Positions 5,164 through 5,172 of a stretch of 5,172 nucleotides of DNA are shown one piece after another. The stretch is from the NCBI GenBank assembly GCA_900754385.1, contig CAAECP010000083.1, positions 1 to 5,172 of the forward strand. Direction: 5' to 3'. The stretch is from an uncultured Collinsella sp. Its GTDB lineage: Bacteria; Actinomycetota; Coriobacteriia; Coriobacteriales; Coriobacteriaceae. A program made the position numbers and the translations under genes. Every line of letters starts with the position of its first letter. Within the stretch, counting starts at the first letter, position 1. A model generated the notes under the pieces. It had not been told where the DNA came from. It made no database searches and worked only from the letters and a program-made list of their open reading frames with translations.

Positions 5164-5172
5164 TTCGGCGAG

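Overview
The window is GC-rich with dense coding and very strong G-rich Shine-Dalgarno sequences (AAAGGGGG-type). Together with flavin- and ferredoxin-based redox genes, this suggests an obligately anaerobic, high-GC gut-type bacterium. Coriobacteriia (Collinsella or a relative) is my best guess, but it is inference from style and gene content; no marker gene is present.

Layout, left to right. (1) Positions 1-406, minus strand: the N-terminal third of a 2-keto-3-deoxygluconate permease (KdgT family), cut by an in-frame TGA. The same frame carries on into a further membrane-like stretch up to the window edge, interrupted by a second stop, so this looks like a decaying or internally deleted gene. 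(2) Positions 407-618: a divergent intergenic region with a TGGT/ACCA palindrome cluster and weak promoter-like elements. (3) Positions 619-1386, plus strand: an HD-domain phosphohydrolase of unknown substrate. Its frame ends at an amber codon but continues for 14 coding-like codons to a second stop at 1429-1431. (4) Positions 1428-5053, minus strand: a compact three-gene operon in the order FAD-linked 2-hydroxyacid dehydrogenase - etfB - etfA, with junctions of 2 nt and 0 nt. (5) Positions 5054-5172: the operon's upstream region, with a strong Shine-Dalgarno for a GTG start, a possible promoter and a short perfect palindrome.

How the genes work together. The operon encodes a flavin dehydrogenase and both subunits of an electron transfer flavoprotein. 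EtfA carries an N-terminal domain with two [4Fe-4S] ferredoxin motifs. This is the architecture of the Acetobacterium-type electron-bifurcating/confurcating lactate dehydrogenase (LctBCD) and the caffeyl-CoA CarE systems. The probable job is oxidation of lactate or a related 2-hydroxyacid, coupled through Etf to NAD+ and/or ferredoxin. The dehydrogenase is longer than LctD and has sequence differences, so the substrate is open. The HD protein and the permease fragment have no evident link to this pathway.

No tRNA, rRNA, CRISPR array, insertion sequence or convincing intrinsic terminator was seen. The window is mostly ordinary metabolic DNA; the points most worth a second look are the redox complex and the two disrupted reading frames.
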